From positions 34,006,463 to 34,070,462 of the forward strand of contig OY744605.1 of the NCBI GenBank assembly GCA_963556255.1: 64,000 nucleotides of DNA. The letters are read 5' to 3'. A program made the position numbers and the translations under genes. Under the pieces are notes generated by a model. It was not told where the DNA came from. It made no database searches and saw only the letters and a list, made by a program, of their open reading frames with translations. Shown here in pieces: positions 13,010-25,035 of the stretch (its first letter is position 1; every line of letters starts with the position of its first letter). The stretch comes from Allolobophora icterica (Eukaryota; Annelida; Clitellata; Crassiclitellata; Lumbricidae).

Positions 13010-13680
13010 TAAGCAAGTAAGTAAGTATATCCTTTATTAATCCAACTGCTAACTGCATTTTGGTTTACACATGTATATCACGTCCAGATTAAAGTACTAA
13101 GGCCTATATTCCGGTGAAAATCATCCTAATTATGAAAGATTTACGAGCTAGACTGTCAGCAGTCGGGAGAACCCGATTATGAACACGGGGTCGCAAAGTA
13201 TAACCCGTATGCTTAACAGGAGGTAATAGCACATGAAGCACATGTGTAGGACATGTAAGGACGGTCGTGAAAAGTTTAGAATCAGCAGTACGGATCAATT
13301 GTTCGAATCTAGGGTAGTCCACAGGAAGATAACCAGCTTTAATCAGTCTCCTAAATATTGCCTGTAGTTTCTCACGTCCCCTCTGCCCCACATAACCCCA
13401 CCAAGCGGACGCAGCGTACGTCATCCTCGCCACTGTGGTAGCTGTCACCACATCGTACATTGAGGGGCCAAGTAGTCCATGAGTAGTCAGGATCCGTAAT
13501 GCATACATTGATTGTCTTGCACCAGTGCATAGATTGTCAACATGCACGTCAAAGCAGAAGTCATCAGAGAGCGTGACACCTAAGATCTTCATGATTCTGA
13601 CTCTGGAAAGACCAGGAATCTCCATCGGCTGGTTTTCATTCAGTTTTCTTCTCGGCTTACGGCAGTGCATATTTTAAGGA
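13010..13680 (-). pseudogene. 5'-truncated LINE: RT C-terminal region and 3' end
   Basis: An open stretch of 188 codons (13670 to 13104) reads ILGVTLSDDFCFDVHVDNLC, RMTYAASAWWGYVG, LRPRVHNRVLP and RKSFIIRMIFTGI. This is the region after the RT catalytic core in Jockey/CR1-type LINEs and ends with the element's usual C terminus. The catalytic YxDD part is absent, as expected of 5' truncation. The 3' end runs into an (ACTT)n-like tail (13010-13030 on this strand). It abuts the fragment at 12607-13007, so it may have inserted there. Confidence 0.7.
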
Positions 13681-13787
13681 ATTTAGACTACTGGGACAAC
13701 ATTTTGGAACTCGTCTCTGAAAAACTTTGATGACCTTTTCTGGGAATTCATTTGTCCCACTAGTTATACAGTTAAAATATGCCCTGG

Positions 13788-13935
13788 CCTACATAGACAT
13801 GGTAACGATTATCTTAAAACAGAAGAATACGTAGACATGGTAACGATTATTTTCAAACAGAAGAAGACGTTGATATTGTTACGATTGTTTTCAAACAGAA
13901 GAATACGTAAATATGGTAACGATTAGGCTATCTTC
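13788..13935. repeat. tandem repeat of about 40 bp, four degenerate copies
   Basis: The unit contains ATGGTAACGATTATTTTC followed by AAACAGAAGAATACGTAGAC. Copies have diverged by substitution. Confidence 0.8.
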
Positions 13936-13949
13936 AAACAAAACAAAAT

Positions 13950-14285
13950 CCTCATTCTGGTGTCCAAGACACAGCGGGGTCTCGCCCCCAAATATTTCAT
14001 TGATGTAATTCACCGGCCTCTTTCTGTCTCCTCGCATCGTCCACTTGGCTCTTCAAACAGATGTTGATCTTTCAGTTCGTCATACCACAACAGCTATGGC
14101 GCAGTCCCGATCTTTTGCCTCAATTGATCCCTCTCTCTGGAATACACTGTCTCCTTCTACTCGCTCTCGAAATGGACGTAGATGAACGAGACGATGACGT
14201 AAGATGACCTCCATAGGGCGTCGATCCCAGATGCCTGTCTTCCACGTGCAACGACACAGAAGCAAGAGTAATGTAATGCAACAAA
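13950..14285 (+). pseudogene. LINE 3' end (RT tail domain), decayed
   Basis: With one frameshift it reads GLAPKYFIDVIHRPLSVSSH and TTTAMAQSRSFASIDPSLWN. This is the conserved C-terminal block of CR1/L2-like LINEs, and the AQSRSFA-PSLWN block also occurs at 36898-37208 on the other strand. A short TAATG-rich tail follows near 14265. Confidence 0.65.
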
Positions 14286-14429
14286 TTAACTCTGCAGTAT
14301 TGATGCCCTTTATACATGTCCCTAGACACGTTTCTCTATAATTATACGTCTCACTAGTTACATGTCTGTACATCTTCCAATATATTCTTTGTACCCCTAG
14401 ATACATGTCTCTTTGTACATCTCCCTAGA

Positions 14430-14696
14430 CAGTGCTTTTTTTCAACCGAAACGCCCCGGAACGGCGTTCCGGCACCTTTTTTCAGCTCCTAAAAAATAAT
14501 TTATTTATTGTAATAATAAAAACAATAATTTAGTTATTTTAATTTAATTTCAGTGTTTTGAACTGCTTTCAGTGTTTATTGAGACCCATCCCAACCTCCA
14601 ATCCCGTTTTTCTCGGGATTTTAGCTCGTCCATAATTGTTCCGTTCCGGGACCTATTGTTCCGTTCCGGAACCTTTTTTGTAGAAAAAAAGCACTG
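14430..14696. mobile_element. 267-bp hAT-like MITE, family A copy 1
   Basis: Termini are CAGTGCTTTTTTTC and its reverse complement, flanked by the 8-bp duplication TCCCTAGA (14422-14429 and 14697-14704). GTTCCGGAAC-like repeats lie inside each end. No coding capacity. Sister copy at 17753-18008. Confidence 0.85.
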
Positions 14697-14975
14697 TCCC
14701 TAGATATATGTCTTCTTGTACATGTCCCTAGATACTCTTTGTACCTCTCCCTATATACATATCTCTTTGTACATGTCCCTAGATGAACAACTTTGTACCT
14801 TTCCACACATACATATATCTTTGTACATCTCCCTAAATACTCTTTGTACATCTCCCTAGATAGATGTCTCTTTGTCATATCCCTAGATACATATCCCTTT
14901 GTACCTATGCCTACATAAATATACCTGTGTACATCTCCCTAGTCACTCTTTGTGCATCTTCCTAGATACTCTTTG

Positions 14976-17372
14976 CAGGGTCCGATTTGCCGGGGGGGTC
15001 GGGGGGGTTGGACCCCCCTGCTTCTTTTTTTGACCCCCCCTGCTTCAAGCCTTTGGCCGACCCCCGGGGGGGGTCGGCTTGACCCCCTCAAATTCATTAC
15101 CCTGAGTCCTACACCAAACGACTCCAGTATGACCTACCGCAAGCAGTGCAGCCTTAAGTCACCTTTGGGTAATTATTTATTATCCAGTCGGTACCCTAAT
15201 TTTGAAATATCGCGTTAATATTGTTCACGAGTAGCGCTTTAAGCTTGGCATATTCAGCTGTTGAGGGATTATGTTACTTTTAACTCAAGCTGAGGTCGTC
15301 TACTCTGTAGGCAGAGGCAGTGTCAGAAATATTTCGCAGGGCATGACCAAACATACAGAAGACAACAAACGGACCACAGTCCCTGCACAAGCCAGCGCCC
15401 TCAGGCGCCTTCATGCCCGGGGTCCTCGCCTTGGGCACATCGGCTCCAACGCCACGAGCATCCAGTTGCGGGGTAAAGGTCAAGTAGATAGTGGCATTCT
15501 GTCCAGCGTTCGCTGGCGCTTTTGACCTCGATTGACCTAGACTAGAGCGCACATCTGTATCAGTGCACAGCTATGCTGTCATTTTTGTGACATGAACCGA
15601 ATTGGAGATCGGCATTCGGCATAAGGTGGTCAAAATGCAGGCTCATCTGTGCCTATATAAAGTGCCTATATAAAGTCACTGGTGATGCTGCAGTTGTTGT
15701 CATACAACCGCCAGTCCAACCACGTTCCCGCTCTGCCGAGTCTGACTCTGTTGTGGAACGGCAGAATATGTTCAAACAAGAACACGTCATCAAAACGTAC
15801 GTCTCCTACCAATGGATTATGGTGGAACCCCAGAAGCTGTGCACTCTGCTTCAGAGAAGTTTCGGATTGACAATTTTCTGCCCATCGTTGATCAATTCAC
15901 AACCGAGTTGACAAGAAGGCTTGCATCATACGAACTACTCTGCTCAAGGTTTGGTTTTCTATCGAGCCTTGAATCTTGTAGTGATGAAGAAATACACAAC
16001 TCAGAGAAACCTTGTAGCAATATACGGCAATGACCTCGATGAAAGCATTGGCAATGAGCTGATGATTTTATGCAGTGTTCTTATTTTGTCAAAATGTTTA
16101 AACACGAGACAGGTAGGGCAGGCCTCAACATAAGTCATGAGTAGTTCATGTACAAATACATGGCAAAGGTGTTGAAAGTTCATTTCAAGTATGACACATG
16201 AGAGACCTAGCCACCCTGCAGCGTTGAGCATAGAGAGTGATATTCTACGTCAACTGAATTTTAATCAGTTTATTGATGACTTTGCCAATGGAAAAGTGCG
16301 CAAAGTCCTAATGGGCCTATTCAAATTTACACCCAACTGTAGGCTTAACTGAGCTAATTAACTGACTCGATCTACCTGTTTTTAGTTTAGAGGTCCCGCC
16401 TATCACCCTTTTTAATTTCTTCTTTGTCTGTATCAACAATTTCTATTAAAAACTGGATAAGAATCTTAAAGCTTATCCTTTTGTGTTGTACTTGAACCTC
16501 TTAATATAATAGAAGACACTTTATTTATAAGTAAAATGATCTTCCCAATTTATTTTCATATTTAAAAAAAATAATTAACAATAAGTCACATTAGTCACAA
16601 TTCCCAGATTGTGATCGAGTACTCTATACATACAAACAAGGCCAACATGGGGGGGGGGGGTCTGATCTCGCAACACTTGAGCACACTTTGAAGATTCTGC
16701 TCATTTCGTCTGCAGCTTGCGAGCGTGGCTTTAGCCAGATGAACTTGCAACATAGGCCTACAGTGCGCAACCTGCTGGGTGTTGGCCCCATCAGCTACCT
16801 GCTGATGATCAGCATTAACGGGCCATCTCTAACATCTTGGAATGCCAGGATATACGTTATTTCCTGGCTGAAATCTGGGTGCCATGATGCCTTAGATAAG
16901 CCAGTTGGCAAGGCTACTATTGTGCACAAACAAAAGAAATATGCTCAGCTTTTTATAGTGGCTATACTAGTGTACTTGGTGCACTGGTTCATTGGGTTTG
17001 CTAGTATTTCCAATGACAGTACTTGATGCATTGGTTTGATAGCTTTGGTTGTATACTTGTATTTCATCTTTCAGTGCAATTTAGTCACGTCTAACGCTTC
17101 TGTGTGGGCCTACAATTTGTTGTTCCTATTAGTATATTTCAGCTAAAACTGCTGCTGAAAGCTCCTTTTAATTTTGAATATAAATTTTTTTTCGATGTCA
17201 TGTTTGCATCGTAGTTGACTGTTGGTCATTGCAGAATCTTGACATACTATGGAAGTTCATTACTCTCATCTACAAAATAACGAGTAAAAAAATTAAATTA
17301 TGGCTTAATCAATTTTTATTATTTGCATAGATTTCCGACCCCCCTGCTTCTTTTTTGACAAATCGGACCCTG
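14976..17372 (+). mobile_element. 2.4-kb hAT transposon with decayed transposase
   Basis: Perfect 14-bp inverted ends (CAGGGTCCGATTTG) are flanked by the 8-bp duplication ACTCTTTG (14968-14975 and 17373-17380). G-rich and C-rich stretches lie just inside the left end. The interior carries broken hAT transposase sequence on the plus strand. It inserted in the short-unit satellite. Confidence 0.9.
15800..17026 (+). pseudogene. hAT transposase remnant (ZBED/KIAA1586-like type)
   Basis: In three frames one reads FRIDNFLPIVDQFTTELTRR, then LVAIYGNDLDESIGNELM, and after a decayed gap AACERGFSQMNL, GPISYLLMISINGPSL and ISWLKSGCHDALD. The last part matches the hAT C-terminal dimerisation domain (CERGFS-MN, LL-I-I-GP). 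Frameshifts and stops separate the pieces (breaks around 15945, 16030 and 16130-16680), so no functional enzyme is encoded. The acidic catalytic core cannot be followed. Confidence 0.8.
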
Positions 17373-17752
17373 ACTCTTTGTACCTCTCCCTACATACAGT
17401 TATCTTTGTACATCTCCCTAGATAGGCTACTCTGTACATCTTCCTAGATACATGTCTGATTGAACATCTCCCAGATTCAGATCTCTGAATACCTCCCTAG
17501 AATCATGTCTCCGTACATGTCCCTCCCTAGTTCTAGTCCCTAGATCTATAGCTGCACGTATGCACTGGGCTAACTGTGAAAAGTTGCACATACCGTAACT
17601 ATTAAAATCATCGGCGTTGTCATCATCTTTGTAATGCAATGTAATGTAATGAAAGAGCCTTAAACAGGCGCCATCAGTCTGAGAAAAAAAATGCTTTTTT
17701 TAACATCCGAGTAAAAAAGACAAAGTCTCTACTCACTCCTTAGTGGTATTAG

Positions 17753-18008
17753 CAGTGCTTTTTTCAGCCGGAACGGCATTCCGGCACCTTTTTCAGCTAC
17801 TAAAAAATAATTTATTTATTTTAATAATAAAAACAATAATTTAGTTATTTTAATTTAATTTAAGTGTTTTTGAACTGTTTTCAGTGTTTATTGAGACCCC
17901 TCCCAACCCCCAATCCCATTTTTCTCGTGATTTTAGCCCTCCCATAATTGTTGCGTTCCGGAACCTTCTGTTCCGTTCCGGAACCTTTTTTCTAGAAAAA
18001 AAGCACTG
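17753..18008. mobile_element. 256-bp hAT-like MITE, family A copy 2
   Basis: Same ends and interior as 14430-14696, with its own perfect 8-bp duplication GGTATTAG (17745-17752 and 18009-18016). This shows an independent insertion rather than segmental duplication. Confidence 0.85.
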
Positions 18009-18016
18009 GGTATTAG

Positions 18017-19087
<1,071 letters not shown>

Positions 19088-19175
19088 GTTACAGACCGAA
19101 TGACAGTTGACAAACACTTCCGTTCAAGCTATTACATTTGTTCCATTGCGACCACTAACATAGAATGCATTTAAA

Positions 19176-19635
19176 CAGAAAAATTTCAAGAAATGTTTGG
19201 AGAAAGTTTATATGTTAATATTGACAGATTCAGTGTTAGTTTGACAATTATATTGTAACTAGAAATCGATTCGTTATCAGCAGAGTTAGCATTTGATGAG
19301 TAAAAAATCCAAGAAAAGTTACAAGAAAGTTTATTCGTTAATATCACCAACAGATTCAGTGTTGGTTGTAATTAGAATTCGAATCTGTATAGCGTTTTAA
19401 GAGAACAAAATCCAAGAACAGTTAGACTAAGACAAAGTTTATACGTTAATATTTTTCCGAAAGATTCAGTGTTGAACTGACAATTGTAACTAAAAATCGA
19501 TTATCAGCAGAGTTAGCATTTTAAGAGGACTAAATCCCAGAACAGTTCAGAGAAAATTTATACGTTAATATTACGTACAGATTCAGTGTTGGATTGACGA
19601 TTGTAACTAGTCTTGAGTTTTTATCAGCGGAGATT
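19176..19635. repeat. tandem repeat of about 115 bp, four copies
   Basis: Each unit contains AAATCCAAGAACAGTT, GTTTATACGTTAATATT, AGATTCAGTGTTG and ATTGTAACTAGAAATCGAT. Copies differ by indels. The array lies just 3' of the minus-strand ORF at 19713-20954. Confidence 0.85.
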
Positions 19636-19712
19636 TTCACTCAGAGGTGTTGGGTAATCGTGTTTTAAACAGAGGAGCAAACTACATCGTCATCTTTAGC
19701 AAACATCTATTC

Positions 19713-20954
19713 TCACAGGCTGGAGCAATGAAATATCTTCTCAGCTGATCTGATCTGATCCTTTCTAGGAAAGCTTCTCTTGGCCTCACTCGCATTCTTG
19801 TTAGCTTTCAAATTGTCCTCACCAATCTCCAACTGTTGTTGATCAACGATAAAGATTCCAATGACCATGCAGATAAAGATCACGAACACTTGCGCATACA
19901 TCTGAGATGCCTGGGATCCGGATTCTCTCTTCTTTTTGGGGCATTCAAAATCGGCTTTCGCACTATTTTCGATCGCACCCCCTTCGAATTCGTTTCCTGT
20001 CTGTCCCTCATACACATCTGGTCCTGCTGATGGTGCACCCTGACTCTTTGGCCCTTCTCCTCCAAAAAGACTGTCCAGTGTTTCGTATTCCTTGCGCTTC
20101 ATTGCCATATACTTGTCCAGAGCAGGAGAAGGTGCATCAAAAAATGCCGTGTTGTTTTTACGAATATCAAAAAAGTCCCAATGAGCGTGTCCTTCTGCAG
20201 CGTCTTTCTCCCACCCTTTATAGGTAATGGAATAGTCTGGTGGGTATACCCACGGATGGCTCCCTATTCCATCCTTTAGGTCTTTCACCATCTTCCTCTC
20301 CTCAGTTTTCGCTGCTTTGTACTTGTCAAGAAGATCTGTTGGTACGGTGCCGGTTTTCGCAAGGCTTTTAACTAATTGGTCGTCTAGTTCAGTGCATATT
20401 GCGACTTGTGCCTTTACCTTCGGCGGCGACATATCCCGCAGTTGGTATATTTTAAACTCACGTGCTTTCTCATGACTATCTTCGCCTACCTTATTTCTCT
20501 TCGTTCTTGTCTTGATTGCAATGTCCTTGCCTATGTCGCGAATAGCAGCCGACGTTCCAAGAAAACTTCTCCTGACCTTTAGTGAATATCTGTTCGCAGA
20601 GATATGTCGATGAGAATGTTTCAGCAACGACCAGAGATCAATTACTCGTGTTCCTAAGTATGCCCTCTGCCCGCTCTTCTTAACCTCGGATGTAACGGTC
20701 ATTGGCGTCACGGCTGACGATGGTTTATCAGAAGCTTCAGTTTCTTTTGAACTCTTGCCAACAGATAGGGCAGGCGCGGGAACGTCTTCTGATCGGATAT
20801 ACTGATCTTCGTTGGTTGTTTCATTAGCGGCCAGAGAATCAACTTTCCTCGCATTCTTGTTAGATTTGAGATCGTCCTCACCAATCTCAACCCGTTGTAA
20901 ATCAACGCAGGCATATCCAATGACCATGAAGAAAAAGAAGACGAACAGCTTCAT
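19713..20954 (-). CDS. orphan secreted-protein ORF with duplicated leader segment
   Basis: A 413-codon open frame from the ATG at 20952-20954. The frame is open 10 codons further up, but TTCTTTACAG directly precedes this ATG and looks like a splice acceptor. The N terminus MKLFVFFFFMVIGYACVDLQ is a good signal peptide. A charged, Lys-rich middle follows with few cysteines and aromatic-rich patches (SHPWVYPPDYSITYKGW, AHWDFFDIRKNNTAFFD). Near the C terminus a second leader-like segment (from Met at 19899-19901) reads QVFVIFICMVIGIFIVDQQQ then LEIGEDNLKANKNA, paralleling VEIGEDDLKSNKNA after the first signal peptide. The two DNA segments are clearly homologous. I do not recognise the family. 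It could be a secreted or prohormone-like protein (dibasic KR sites), a type I membrane protein using the second hydrophobic segment as an anchor, or a chimera of a gene and the first coding exon of a tandem copy. Coding status is likely but unproven. Confidence 0.6.
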   Translation of the reverse strand: MKLFVFFFFMVIGYACVDLQRVEIGEDDLKSNKNARKVDSLAANETTNEDQYIRSEDVPAPALSVGKSSKETEASDKPSSAVTPMTVTSEVKKSGQRAYLGTRVIDLWSLLKHSHRHISANRYSLKVRRSFLGTSAAIRDIGKDIAIKTRTKRNKVGEDSHEKAREFKIYQLRDMSPPKVKAQVAICTELDDQLVKSLAKTGTVPTDLLDKYKAAKTEERKMVKDLKDGIGSHPWVYPPDYSITYKGWEKDAAEGHAHWDFFDIRKNNTAFFDAPSPALDKYMAMKRKEYETLDSLFGGEGPKSQGAPSAGPDVYEGQTGNEFEGGAIENSAKADFECPKKKRESGSQASQMYAQVFVIFICMVIGIFIVDQQQLEIGEDNLKANKNASEAKRSFPRKDQIRSAEKIFHCSSL

Positions 20955-21340
20955 CTGTAAAGAACAATAATGCAAAGATATCAAAACAAGAATTGAAAAC
21001 CTCAGTTCCTCCGTTCGGAAATAAATCCGACCCTTATGGGTTTTTGTGCATCATCTAATATAATTGATGGCAGGAAAATATCGAAAAACATATTATTAGG
21101 CTCACCAGTATGACAGTGAGTGAGTTAACCTGATGTCTTATATCTTGATACAAAATGGTATTCAGTAGAAAACGACTCGCAAGTGTCCTCAGAAAGTAAA
21201 ATGAAGTATGGCACGTTAAGGCCTAAATTTTAACAACGCCTTATCAGCAACAGTGCTCAGCTTGGTCCTTTGGTTGAAGGTTATTTCATGCTTCAGCGAC
21301 TTGTCTGTTCTGGCATAGGAAAACCATTATTATTGTTGCT
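20955..21340. other. upstream region of the orphan ORF
   Basis: On the minus strand this reads into a T-rich run and a CAG immediately before the ATG at 20954, so it is probably an intron with a 5' UTR exon further up. No TATA box or exon could be fixed. Confidence 0.35.
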
Positions 21341-21344
21341 TTTG

Positions 21345-21640
21345 TTGTTCTTACTAATCTAATCTAATCCGAGCTAATGACTTCTATAGCGCCGCAATAA
21401 AAATGCCTAATGTCTATCCGTTGGAGCATTCAGGTTGAAATCCGATAGATCAGAAGCCAGCCTACGGTGTGTAGTCAATTTGAAGGAGATAAGTCTTATG
21501 TTTAGACATGACATCTAAGACAATGACATTCAAAGACAGCAAAAATTGACAGAAAGAACTAATTGGACAGCGAATTCCAAAGCTTTAGATAACGACCGAG
21601 AAAGACCAGAGCCTACTAACACTGTTCGGATGCCTGACAC
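21345..21640 (-). repeat. LINE/SINE 3' end with (GATTA)n tail
   Basis: On the minus strand the segment ends in GGCGCTATAGAAGTCATTAG, then GATTAGATTAGATTAG. This matches the form of other LINE 3' ends here (GCGCTTTATAAATGCCC plus a short tandem tail). There is no readable protein. Confidence 0.5.
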
Positions 21641-21852
21641 TATGAATCACCGTATCCACTCATCGGGAGCAATATCAGTTGAAGGGAGGCTTATCATTAC
21701 TGATTAAAATGTAGTATTTTGTGAACTGTAACGCAGATTTTGAAATAGATTCTTTGCTCAATTGGCGATGAATGCTATCTGGGCGTGATGTGCTGATACT
21801 TGCGGGTTCTAATCGTTGTATAATTTTAAATCAATTGGTACTATTTGTATAT

Positions 21853-22918
21853 AATAATAATCTTCGTTTATATCTTCAAACTGACAATAACGCAGTATGA
21901 TTACAAATCAGCATGAACGGATAGTGACAAGTTATTACAGGAGTCGAATTTAACTGTACACGGCAGCCATGCAAGGCGCCCATCACGTCCTACATCTCAT
22001 TTTAACAACGCGCCATCTCGCGAATGATGTTACCACTACTCTGAGTGGACCTAAATTTGGGGAGGTTGCAGGAAGCGATCCCGCTACCTCTTGCTCTTCG
22101 CGCCAGTGATGTTACCACTACTCTATGGACCCCCCCACTATTGGTCTTACCTTTTCCAGAGCGTTTTATAGAGCATTCGGGAGATAAAAGTTTTGGTCAT
22201 TTTTATCAGGTAATGTATTATTTTACTCAATTAGTACTATTGGTCTTACCGTTTCCAGAGCAGGTAACAATAAATGAGAAAAGTATTACTAATAAAAAAA
22301 TACAAAAATATCGCACTAATGTTAATAATAACAACAATAATAATAATGCCTGTATACAGGCCACTATGGATTAGTGTAAAACGAATTCAAGAAAGTACAA
22401 ATGACGTCATCGTGGTTGTCATGGGAACTCATTGTATCAAATTAAATTTTATATCTTTCACGCGCATGCTCGCAACGCTTTCAATTCAAACTGCCCAATC
22501 ACAGTTGATCGTTTTTTGTACTCGAGAAATTTGTATCTCATTCTGTACCTGGTGTATTCTATAGTTATCCATATTTTTCCTCTCTGTGAAATTTTCTGCG
22601 CATGTAGTTTGATCTTCGTCTTGTAGCAGGTTATTAATGATCTATAGAGTAGTGGTAACATCACTGGCGTGAAGAGCAAGAGATAGCGGGATCGCTTCCC
22701 GCAACCATCGCAAATTTAGGTCTACTCAGCCTTTCATTCGCGAGATGGCGCGTTGTTAAAATGAGATGTAGGACGTGATGGGCGCCTTGCATGGCTGCCG
22801 TGTACAGTTAATTCGACTCCTGTAATAATTTGTGACTATCCGTTCATACTGATTTGTAATCATACTGCGTTATTGTCAGTTTGAAGATATTAAAAAACGA
22901 AGATTATTATTATTATTA
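21853..22918. mobile_element. foldback element with inverted arms of about 275 bp
   Basis: The left arm (about 21853-22125) and right arm (about 22644-22918) are near-identical inverted copies. For example GGCAGCCATGCAAGGCGCCC on the left is mirrored by GGGCGCCTTGCATGGCTGCC on the right. Each arm contains GTTACCACTACTCT twice as a subterminal repeat. The roughly 520-bp centre has no transposase, repeats TTGGTCTTACC twice, and holds a TGACGTCA at 22402-22409. The ends are AAT-rich, so a target duplication cannot be assigned. Foldback MITE or inverted duplication. Confidence 0.8.
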
Positions 22919-23189
22919 ATAAATACTACGTTAAGACGAACCTCAAACTGACATGTAGGGCTAGGCCCCCTATAGGCCTAGAGTTTTTTCCTTGGGACTG
23001 GTGGAAACTTACGAAGGTGCACATAATATCTAGGGTCGCCACTCGCCAGCAACTACTGTTCCATGCCAAATACTGTTTTCTGCTGCTGGAAACAATCTTA
23101 ATCAGAAACTTCCAGCACTCTCACCTGACAATGTGGAACAGGTTAGATTGTCAGGACTTAGGAAAAACAGAAAGTGGATGAACCTGGTA

Positions 23190-23244
23190 ATTGTGTGTGC
23201 GTGTGTGTGTTGTGTGTGTGTTGTGTGTGTGTGTGTGTGTGTGC

Positions 23245-23319
<75 letters not shown>

Positions 23320-23350
23320 TGTACGTGTACGTGTACGTGTACGTGTACGC
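23190..23350. repeat. (GT)n microsatellite ending in (GTGTAC)n
   Basis: Mostly pure GT with interruptions, changing to five or six GTGTAC units at the right end. Reading frames over it are artefacts. Confidence 0.97.
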
Positions 23351-23771
23351 ATAACATCTGGTCTGAGAACTTATCTACACACAACTTCATCTCGAGACCG
23401 CGCCCTCTATCCGAGTGCGTGAAGTCGCGTTGTAGGTTTGGGAGCCCATTATAATCAATTTTAATTTTATAAGACCAAATTTCTTTTTGAAAAATATGCC
23501 GGAGGATAGCTAGTATAAAGTTCTTCTAATGTTTTGAATTTTTTTAAAATCCGATCGGTAGCTGATTTTAAATAAGCGATAATGTGAAGCTCAGTGGGCG
23601 GAGCCAGTGACTTGGCAACCTGAGAACTAAGAAACACGTTTCCATCGGAATCACACAGTTATGTATTTTTGTCATGTAAAATTTGCACTCGGCTAGTTTT
23701 TGGGCTTGTTTTCGGAGGTCTGCGCGAAAGACGAAGGAATACTCCAACGACCGAAATAAGCATGGAGGTAG

Positions 23772-24275
23772 CAGTGGTGGCGCTACCATGGGTCGCGGAA
23801 GGTACCTGCCTATTTTACTCTTGACCTGCCTTATGACCTGACTATTTTACTCTTGACCAGCCTTATGTCCTGCTTAGTATTCGTGTACCTGCTGCTTTGT
23901 AAAATTCTTTGAAATTTTCAATATCTTTTTTAACATTTAAAACATCAGCATCAGTGCCATAACATCACTAGTGCAATTAGGCCTATTGGATCTAAACGAC
24001 TTTTTAAAACTTTTTTCTGTAGGCCCTACTTTAAAGATTAGTAAAGTAACTAAAGTTTAACTTTTAATTGCTGAATTGTTTAAAATTTGAACATGCCACA
24101 ATTGGACTATAAGCGTCCAATAATATTCTTCGTTTTGCATATCTAAGTTATGCTGCTTATGTTGAGGTTATGTTGTTTGATGCGTCAAACTCAAACATTA
24201 ATTTCTTCGACCTGCTGAATAACTCCCATGACCTTGACGCGACCTGCTGAAATTGTATAGCTGGCGCCACCACTG
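23772..24275. mobile_element. 504-bp hAT-like MITE
   Basis: Inverted ends CAGTGGTGGCGC are flanked by the perfect 8-bp duplication GGAGGTAG (23764-23771 and 24276-24283). The interior is non-coding; subterminal TATTTTACTCTTGACC repeats are present at the left. Confidence 0.88.
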
Positions 24276-25035
24276 GGAGGTAGGTTATTATAATATCGTT
24301 TATTTTTATGTAGTTTCTTTCAACTTGTAAGATGTTAATAGCGGGTCATGTGGACAGCGTAAAGCAAGCTAATAAGAAATTTATTACCCAACGGTATCAA
24401 AAATAGTAGACCTAATCGGAGGTTGGTTTGGTGCTGTTGGATGTGTTACCCGATACCATCGATCCGCAATTGGACACGTGTTTAAGACACGCGGCTCAAC
24501 AAATTTGATTGTTACAACGTCCACATAATAAACTTGGGGTTCAAACCTCGAATCCTGCGTTTGTTTCATGAATAATTGTCAGATTTATTAATCTAAAAAT
24601 AACAATGTCGAGACTACACTGCACTTCGTTCTGGCAACAGATACTGTCAAATGTATCGGCCTGGTCGGTTACAGTATTTTGTGGTTTACACCGAAATGCG
24701 CTATATCAATTTTGCCAATATAGGGCGCTTATTATTGTAGCTATGGCTGAGCGCCTAGGGAGGCAGCGGCAGTTGCAGGCATCGACGATGTGCTGACTTT
24801 TAAATCAAGCAGAGTGTACTTCGAGTGTACTGGGTACATTCCTAGGCAAAAGCCCATGAGCTGGTAACTCTACAGTTTACACTGTTGGGCTATTTCCAGA
24901 TCTTGAATATGATTGCTTCTGAATAGACAAACACTAATTCTCTGTTATACTGAATTGAGAACCATGACTGCTTTTTCAATTTGTAAGTTTTTCTGTACAC
25001 ACATACACGCATGCATTGCACACACTGCTTCCTCT

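Larger units (their letters stand above)
14385..17560. repeat. short-unit satellite (about 28 bp) interrupted by two hAT-type elements
   Basis: The unit is roughly ATACATGTCTCTTTGTACAT, CTCCCTAG, in many diverged copies over 14385-14429, 14697-14975 and 17373-17560. The intervening segments are transposons whose target duplications are satellite sequence, so the satellite predates both insertions. Confidence 0.8.
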
